The notes below the pieces were generated by a model that saw nothing but the letters and a program-made list of their open reading frames with translations, was not told where the DNA came from and searched no databases. From assembly GCA_009667805.1 (NCBI GenBank), contig CM019069.1:99545204-99609203 (forward strand): a DNA stretch of 64,000 nucleotides, written 5' to 3'. Positions within the stretch are counted from its first letter, which is position 1. Every line of letters starts with the position of its first letter. Shown here piece by piece: positions 57,300-64,000 of this stretch. The translations under genes and the position numbers were made by a program. The stretch comes from Leptobrachium leishanense (Eukaryota > Chordata > Amphibia > Anura > Megophryidae).

Positions 57300-59139
57300 C
57301 TACAAAAAGCATTTGATGTCAAACTCTTCATTTAAACCCTTCGGGCTCATAGTCTTTAGTTTAAAAACCCAGAACATTTCTTTTTTCAACAGATCTTTTT
57401 CTCTATTTCCTCCCCGCCATGGTTTCTCTATCCGATCTATACCGGACCATGAGAATTCAGATGCTCGATAACTATGACAACCAGTACAATGTACTGGTAC
57501 TGTATGTTTCTGAACACCTCTTCTGATATTACCCATGTGTTCCAGAATTCTTTCTTTTTATTTCCTTGTTGTTTGGCCGACATACTGAATACCACAAGGA
57601 CATTGCAACAGATATACCACATATGTCGAATTACAATTAATATGTGTATTGATCTTGAAACTTTCTCCTATGCTTCTACTTGTGAATGTTTCCAATTTTT
57701 TCTTCTTCAAGAACCTACATGCCTTGCATCCAGCACATTTAAAAAAAACCTTACTTTCTTTTCTTTCATTTTGTATGAATGTGGCGCTAGGAGCTAACCA
57801 ACTTTTCAGATTTCGCGGTCTTCTAAATGTAATTTTCGGTTTAATTGGGAGTACTGAACCCAAAACAGGATCTTGTTTTAAAATGAACCAGTTTTTTTCC
57901 AAAATCTTCCTTATTTCTTTATGTTGAACATTGTATTTCGTAAAAAAAGAATATTGGAAATCATTATCCACTTTTCTTTTGTTCTCTTTATGGAGAAGAT
58001 CTTTACGATCCATGGATGCCACCTCAGAAAATACTTTCTCTACATTGTTTGTTTCATAATGTTTCTTTTTCAATTTATTCCCCACCATTTCAGTTTGTAT
58101 GTGATCATCTTCTAATCTTGAACAGTTCCTACGCATGCGTAGAGCCTGACCTTTTGGGATCCCTCTTAACCACGGTTTATGGTGACAACTCGAGAAGTGA
58201 ATATAACCGTTACCATCGGTAGGTTTAAAAAAACATTTCGACTCAATAGTATCCTCTTCTATAAAAAAAGTGATGTCCAAAAAATTTATCTCAATTGCAC
58301 TGAATGTTGAAGTGAACTTTAAACCGAATTCATTCTGATTTAGAGTATCCACAAAATGATTAAACTCATCCTCCTCTCCTTTCCAAATAATTAAAACCTC
58401 ATCAATAAATCTTCTCCATAGCACCAGGTTCGCCCCCCCATGCGGAAGGACTCCAAATGTATGAATCCTCCCAATGTGCCATGTAGATGTTAGCATAGCT
58501 GGGGGCGAACCTGGTGCCCATAGGTATACCGTTTATTTGGAGGAACATGTCCTCATTATACCTGAAAAAATTATGTTCCAATATGAACTTGATGGCCAAT
58601 TGTAAAAAAGTTTGTTTACTAGTCTCTAAAGTACTTTGAGATTCTAAAGTTCTTGCTATTGCTTCAAAACCTAATTCATGTTTGATAACTGTATACAGTG
58701 ACGTAACATCTAGAGTGGCCCACTTATAACTAGAATGCCATTTTATTGTTTCTATTTCTTTTAAAATATGAGTGGAATCTTTTATATAAGACCTAGTTTT
58801 CTGAGCTATAGGCTGCAAATAAAAATCTATGAATTCCGATAAATTGGCTGTTAGAGAATCGATACCACTGATGATCGGTCGGCCTGGGGGTGATGTTAAA
58901 TTCTTGTGGACTTTCGTAAGAAAATAAAAAATCGGAAAAATCGGAGTGAGTGGAAATTTTGGGTACAAAAAATCTAAATTTTCTTTAGTAATGACACCAC
59001 GATCAACCGCTTCTTCTAAAAGATTTCTCAAATCTATTTTGAAGTTTTCCGTTGGGTCATTTTCTAAAATTTTATAAGTGGTTCTATCCATCAAGATCCG
59101 TCTAGCTTCTGTCTCATAATACTCTCTTTTCATTAAATC
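57300..59139 (-). pseudogene. Penelope-like RT plus GIY-YIG endonuclease, left copy
   Basis: 58402-59133 has the RT start (LTKVHKNLTSPPGRPI), motif A (WATLDVTSLY) and motif B (NGIPMGTRFAPSYANIYM). 57558-58496 follows with motif C, FIDE where FIDD is usual, the KPTDGNGYIHF stretch, and the GIY-YIG endonuclease start TYVVYLLQCPCGIQYVGQT. The endonuclease runs on in another frame to 57300 (ILEHMGNIRR, WSGIDRIEKPWRGG). The first frameshift lies in a short overlap at about 58402-58496, the second near 57555. The N-terminal region before 59139 is missing. Confidence 0.85.
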
Positions 59140-59142
59140 AGA

Positions 59143-59342
59143 CTTTTTTCCATGGTGGGAGAAAGGACCCTTCTTAGAAACATTCTCGAAGTCTGTATGT
59201 CAAGATTTTGAAAATTTAGAAGAAAATAAAGTTAGAAAGGGAGAACATAATCTAACAAGAGAAGAAAAGGAGGTTTTGAAAAAATTAAAAACGAGAAAGG
59301 AATGGGTAATTAGAGCGGCAGACAAAGGAGGAGGGACTGTCA
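59143..59342 (+). other. Spacer between the two inverted arms
   Basis: It carries Penelope coding sequence present only in the right copy: an EEKEVLKKLKTRKEWVIRA stretch and then ADKGGGTVIM, which is the RT N-terminal region in plus orientation. The left arm joins it at an ATT shared by both sides. Confidence 0.7.
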
Positions 59343-60592
59343 TAATGAAAAGAGAGTATTATGAGACAGAAGCTAGACGGATCTTGATGGATAGAACCAC
59401 TTATAAAATTTTAGAAAATGACCCAACGGAAAACTTCAAAATAGATTTGAGAAATCTTTTAGAAGAAGCGGTTGATTGTGGTGTCATTACTAAAGAATTT
59501 TTTTTTTTTTTTATTATTTTTTTTTTTGTACCCAAAATTTCCACTCACTCCGATTTTTTTTTTATTTTCTTCCGAAAGTCCACACATTCAGTGCAATTGA
59601 GATAAATTTTTTGGACATCACTTTTTTTATAGAAGAGGATACTATCGAGTCGAAATGTTTTTTTAAACCTATCGATGGTAACGGTTATATTCACTTCTCG
59701 AGTTGTCACCATAAACCGTGGTTAAGAGGGATCCCAAAAGGTCAGGCTCTACGCATGCGTAGGAACTGTTCAAGATTAGAAGATTATCACATACAAACTG
59801 AAATGGTGGGGAATAAATTGAAAGAGAAACATTATGAAACAAACAATGTAGAGAAAGTATTTTCTGAGGTGGCATCCATGGATCGTAAAGATCTTCTCCA
59901 TAAAGAGAACAAAAGAAAAGTGGATAATGATTTCCAATATTCTTTTTTTACGAAATACAATGTTCAACATAAAGAAATAAGGAAGATTTTGGAAAAAAAC
60001 TGGTTCATTTTTAAAACAAGATCCTGTTTTGGGTTCAGTACTCCCAATTAAACCGAAAATTACATTCAGAAGACCGCGAAATCTGAAAAGTTGGTTAGCT
60101 CCTAGCGCCACATTCATACAAAATGAAAGAAAAGAAAGTAAGGTTTTTTTTAAATGTGCTGGATGCAAGGCATGTAGGTTCTTGAAGAAGAGAAAATTGG
60201 AAACATTCACAAGTAGAAGCATAGGAGAAAGTTTCAAGATCAATACACATATTAATTGAAATTCGACATATGTGGTATATCTGTTGCAATGTCCTTGTGG
60301 TATTCAGTATGTCGGCCAAACAACAAGGAAATAAAAAGAAAGAATTCTGGAACACATGGGTAATATCAGAAGAGGTGTTCAGAAACATACAGTACCAGTA
60401 CATTGTACCGGTTGTCATAGTTATCGAGCATCTGAATTCTCATGGTCCGGTATAGATCGGATAGAGAAACCATGGCGGGGAGGAAATAGAGAAAAAGATC
60501 TGTTGAAAAAAGAAATGTTCTGGGTTTTTAAACTAAAGACTATGAGCCCGAAGGGTTTAAATGAAGAGTTTGACATCAAATGCTTTTTGTAG
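59343..60592 (+). pseudogene. Penelope-like RT/GIY-YIG, right copy, RT core deleted
   Basis: Frame 59276-59605 has MKREYYETEARRILMDR and then runs into poly-T. 59611-60051 resumes after motif C (MDITFFIEEDTIESK). About 590 bases relative to the left copy are missing, including motifs A to C. The GIY-YIG part at 60029-60592 has one substitution to a stop in NTHIN*NSTYVV and frame breaks. Confidence 0.8.
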
Positions 60593-61230
60593 ATTGTAAT
60601 ATAAAGATTCTGTTTCAGGAAAGTAAGAAAAAGATCCTACAATCCAAAGTGCTAAAAGAAACCACATTCAAAACATCAGATGGTCCATGGAACAGCGAAA
60701 GTGAAAGAAAAAGTATGGAGGGATGTCCTCAGGAGCAGAGAAAAGAGGATACCAGAAGTGCGAGACTTTTAGATAGCATCAATTCCGATCGTATTCTATG
60801 TCCGAAAATGAAAGTGCGCGATATTTCGAGCATATGGAGACATGGTAACTTCTGAACCGAAACGGAAACAACGTAGCGGAGGAGTCCGTAAAACGGAAGT
60901 GATATATCAAAGGAACCCTTTTTTGACCATATATGGTGTACGCTGGGAGATTTAATCGACCAATGAGAGAACCTGATGACACGTCTGAAAACGAAAGTAT
61001 GTGACTTTAGAGTATATGGAGTCATGACAACTTCCGAACCGAAACGGAAACGACGCATCGGAGGAGTCCGAAAACGGAAGTGATATATCAAAGGAACCCC
61101 TTTTTGACCATATATGGTGAACGCTGGGAGATCGAAATGACCAATGAGAGGACTTTGTGGACTATTAAAATACGAAACGAAGGAAGGGAAGGTTTATATT
61201 ATTTTATGCTTTTAATTTTATGTTGATTTA

Positions 61231-61270
61231 TCGCCCTTGAGAAAGTCTTAGGACGAAACGCGTTGGGCAA
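61231..61270 (+). ncRNA. Degenerate hammerhead-like motif, right Penelope copy
   Basis: Same string as 56629-56667 in plus orientation, with GAAACGCGTTGGGC. See that entry for the stems. Confidence 0.3.
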
Positions 61271-61499
61271 TTTTATTATTCAATAAATTTTATATATTTT
61301 TTATTCAATCTCATGTTGTGGAGACGTCTCATCTCCATACCTCCCAACTGGGCCCATCCTACCCAGACATAACCAGGATCCATAGCTTCTCAAACTATTC
61401 ATCTGTGGTCTCATCTTGAGGAGAGTGGGAATATCTCCATGAGGAGCGGATCCAACTTCAAAAGCTAAGTACCTTGTACCATACATCTTTTTTAGATCT

Positions 61500-61630
61500 C
61501 CTGCCTGAAGTTCAACCTGCAGCAGGTGAAGAAAAAATGGCCCACAGCTGTGTGTGTGCAGACTGGGAGTGCACACACACAGCTGTGGGCCATTTTTTAT
61601 TCACCTGCTGCAGGTTGAACTTCAGGCAGG
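61500..61630. repeat. Hairpin with 61-bp arms at the right Penelope/hAT junction
   Basis: Arms 61500-61560 and 61570-61630, loop GACTGGGAG. It mirrors 56243-56373, including the position of the single mismatch between the arms. Confidence 0.95.
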
Positions 61631-61890
61631 GCTGTGTTTTAAGGGGGCGTCAGGTCAGGCTGAGCTCTGGGTTGCAGTGCTGTGTCCCGGGCCGTAACTG
61701 CTTATGATGGATGGAGTCAATGGATGGAGCAAAGGGGCTTTAAAGATGGATGGAGCTGAGGAAGGAGGGGGAGCTGCTTCAGCTAGTGGGGTTGGTTAGT
61801 GGGTGACAGACAGTGACTGCGTGGGGCTAGAGAAAGGGAGCGGAGCACTCAGCAGCACACCCTGGTTGTAATAATTACTTAAAAAGCGAT

Positions 61891-62194
61891 ACATGCGATA
61901 AACAGACATACAGTAAACTTTTTTCAGGGCGGTGACCGGGTCTTACCCTGCTCTCTCCGAGATCTGCATGCAGGGTTTCCGGATATGCTGCTGACGCGAG
62001 GACCATGAGGTGGGCGGCGTAGCTCCTCATTGGTCGGCTTCTCCTGCAAAGGAACAAGTACATCGCATGCGCTTCGCAGTGACCGAACGCGCTGGGGAGC
62101 GGCAAGTAGAAATCGGTAATATCGGGGACCTGAACACCGATACCGATATACTCGAAAAACCCCAAAATTGGCCCAAAATATCGGTCGATCCCTA
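61891..62194 (-). other. hAT 5' terminal and leader sequence
   Basis: Holds the right terminal inverted repeat, subterminal CCGATA/TATCGG repeats (62110-62185) and a GC-rich leader with CCAATGAG (minus, about 62030) that could belong to the transposase promoter. No coding frame. Confidence 0.6.
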
Positions 62195-62262
62195 ATTTCC
62201 ACACCCCGAGTCAGAAGATCAAGTCGGTCGTTCATCTACGGACCCAGTGGACAGTCAGCCTA

Positions 62263-62446
62263 ACAGGTCTATTCAAAGAAAGGTGAAACTCAGGAGAATG
62301 ACCGGAGAAGTGAAAATTCGAGGTCAAAGTAGCCAAATCAGAAAAATTCTCCCATTTATCTCACTTTCCAAATCGGCAATTTGGTCTAGAGTGTTCTCTT
62401 CTCCTGCCAATTCTTGTGGTTTTCACCTTTCTCTGAATAACCCTGT
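62263..62446. mobile_element. MITE related to 44673-44852, diverged
   Basis: It starts ACAGGTCTATTCAAAGAAAG and ends TTTCTCTGAATAACCCTGT with partial internal inversion. It shares TCTCACTTTCCAAATCGGC with the other copy. 62203-62262 is unassigned. Confidence 0.65.
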
Positions 62447-63860
62447 AAAGACACACTTCAGTGTCTACTTCTCATCCCTTATCTCATCCTTTTCCCACGA
62501 TTCCTGATGTCTTTTTCTTGCTTTCAATCTGTTAATGCGCCCCGTTTCCACTCAACCCTCCACAGACCTCACTGCTAACTTCTTCACCGTTAAGATCACT
62601 AAACTTAGACTACAAATTTCTTCAATGCCCTCGTCCTTTAACCATTCTACCCCACTGACTTCCTCACTCCCTGCCCTCTCCTACTATGTCTTCCTTTTCT
62701 CCGGTCTTGCAGAAGGATGTCTCCGAAGTTCTCCTGTCCGACAATCTGTTCACTTGATCTCATCCCCTCACATATTACTCTGTCTGTTCTACCAGTCACT
62801 GTCCCTGCTTTGACTCCTATTTTGAACCTCTCCCTCTCCTCTGGAGTCTTGCCCTCTGCTTTCAAACATGCTCTGATCACCCCATTCTAAAAAAGCCATC
62901 TCTTGACCCCACCTCCTACCATTACAACGCTCTGCTCCCCTTTTCTAGAAGATCTGGTCTATAACCAGCTCACCAGTTTTCTTGCTGCTAACTCTCTACT
63001 CGATCTGCACCAGTCTGGCTTTCGCTCCCAGGGTTCTACTGAGACTGCTCTGACCAAGGTGACTAATGATTTAGTTGCTGCTTCCAAAGGTCACTTCTCC
63101 CTCCTTATTCTTCTTGACCTTCCCGCTGCATTCGACACTGACCACCCTCTTCTGCTCCTCATGCTGTGTCAGCTTGGCCTCAGTGATGCCACTCTCTCCT
63201 GGTTCTCTTCCTATCTCTGTCTTTGCTCCTTCAGTGTCTCCTTTGCTGCTGCCTCTTACCCACCTGTTCCTCTTTCAAATGGGGTACCTCAAGGCCCTGT
63301 TTTGGGTCCCCTATTCTTCTTGATCAATACTGCCTCTCTGGCAACCTCATCTCTTCCTGTGGATTCAATTATCATCTCTATGCCGACGGCACCCAAATCT
63401 ACCTTTCCTCTCCCGATCTCTCTCTGGTGTTGGATCGTGTTACAGCCTGCCTCTCAGCTGTCTCCAACTGGATGACTTCCCGTTTCCTAAAGCTCAACCT
63501 CTTAAAAACTGAACTTCTTATCTTCCCTCCCTCTAAGACCTTGGTTCCTGTGCCCATTTCCCTTCAGGTTAATGGTGCCACCATTGCCTCTACTTCTCAG
63601 GCTCATTGCCTTGGGGTCTTCTTGGACTCCAATCTGTCACAGATTCCGCCTGTTTCTTTATCCAGACTCTACTAAAATGCTCATCCTAGCTCTTATCATC
63701 TCCCGGCTTGACTATTGCAACCTCCTTCTCTCTGGCCTTAAGAGATCCCAGATTCTCCTTCTGCAGTCTTTAATGAACGCCTGTGCCAGACTCATACACC
63801 TCACCTCCCACACCTCACCCCTTTTTGGAGGCCTGCCGAGCAGCCTGCGACAGCCGGAGG
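62447..63860 (+). pseudogene. CR1/L2-like LINE, RT region
   Basis: Plus-strand frames with shifts. About 62700-62910 has the linker and RT entry. 62903-63475 has [27 protein letters not shown] (motif A) and [14 protein letters not shown] (motif B). 63223-63675 has YADGT where YADDT is expected, followed by [20 protein letters not shown] and LGVFLDSNL. Similarity fades at about 63860. The motif C change and the frameshifts make it inactive. Confidence 0.8.
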
Positions 63861-64000
63861 ACTGTCACCGATGCCTTTGGGCCGCTGATTTCAACATGGA
63901 TTTATATAGCGTTGGATGCCCTTTATTAAAAACAGTTGTTGATAGTCTGGCCCAATGGTTGGTTTGGCACAGAACCGGTGCCAACCGTTTCATTGGCACC
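63861..64000. other. Window end, nothing recognised
   Basis: A TTTATATAGCG stretch and a GGTGCCAACCG motif with an inverted partner lie here. The window ends before any element can be named. Confidence 0.3.

Larger units (their letters stand above)
55969..59142 (-). repeat. Left arm of a 6-kb inverted duplication
   Basis: From CTTTTTAAGTAATTATTACA at the left edge to ATT at 59142, the arm matches 59343-61890 in reverse complement at very high identity (single-base differences and small indels). It contains hAT leader sequence (55969-56303) and a Penelope-like copy read on the minus strand (56373-59142). It is about 590 bases longer than the right arm because the right arm lost RT sequence. 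Confidence 0.9.
59343..61890 (+). repeat. Right arm of the 6-kb inverted duplication
   Basis: Reverse complement of 55969-59142 with an internal loss near 59500-59590. It ends at TGTAATAATTACTTAAAAAG. The hAT leader in this arm (61570-61890) is in the orientation expected for the surrounding hAT element, so the right edge is probably the original context. Confidence 0.9.
49589..62194 (-). mobile_element. hAT transposon swollen to 12.6 kb by nested insertions
   Basis: The ends are TAGGGATAGACCGATAT (49589) and the complement of TAGGGATCGACCGATAT (62194). The 8-bp target duplication is ATTTCCAT (49581-49588) and ATTTCCAC (62195-62202). Minus-strand order: right end, leader (61630-62194), BED exon (54426-54701), transposase core (51590-52747) and C-terminal part (49948-50385). 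Insertions inside are a hAT MITE, a short L1-like element, a piggyBac-like copy and a Penelope inverted duplication. Subterminal CCGATA repeats occur at both ends. 49680-49947 is 3' untranslated sequence. Confidence 0.9.

Overview
The window is vertebrate nuclear DNA, most likely from an amphibian (frog-like) genome. One conserved host gene has small exons and very long introns. Nearly everything else is transposable-element sequence of the kinds abundant in amphibians: L2/CR1, L1/Tx1-like and Penelope-like retroelements, Gmr1-type Ty3/gypsy, a retrovirus, hAT, Harbinger and piggyBac. No bacterial-type operons, rRNA or tRNA genes or CRISPR arrays were seen. The species assignment is an inference.

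Host gene. POLR3K (RNA polymerase III subunit RPC10, 108 codons) lies on the minus strand in three exons: 42572-42682, 31892-31979 and 14273-14400. The joined exons keep frame, use GT/AG sites and end in the diagnostic TFIIS-like zinc ribbon. The 324 coding bases are spread over 28.4 kb, and almost all of the introns is nested transposons.

Layout. 1-8710: a broken endogenous retrovirus on the minus strand (5' LTR, primer site, gag start, deleted pol, env start), with a TTAA-flanked piggyBac-like element (4943-6179) inside it. 8725-12060: short DNA transposons, including a hAT MITE with an expanded 21-bp minisatellite (10486-11576). 12237-14145: a short L1-like element with a 15-bp target duplication. 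14273-31891: POLR3K intron 2, holding L1 and L2 pieces, piggyBac-like copies, an inverted Penelope-like pair and a Gmr1-type gypsy element (27399-31812) whose LTR ends 79 bp from exon 2. 31980-42571: intron 1, holding a probable solo LTR that contains a MITE that contains a foldback Penelope fragment, an L2 copy, and a Harbinger element split by a hAT element that itself holds a piggyBac-like copy. 42683-49580: upstream flank with LINE, MITE and solo-LTR sequence. 49589-62194: one hAT transposon grown to 12.6 kb by four nested insertions. 62263-64000: a MITE and a CR1/L2-like LINE.

Relationships. Insertion order can be read from target duplications. The 49.6-62.2 kb hAT transposase becomes a single 624-codon frame if two insertions in it are subtracted. 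A 6-kb inverted duplication in that hAT carries two head-to-head Penelope copies, and four inverted copies of a 61-bp hAT leader segment mark its edges. Hammerhead-ribozyme-like motifs recur in Penelope-derived segments. The five piggyBac-like copies (three with both ends) share an architecture of hairpins set end to end, some bounded by TTAA.
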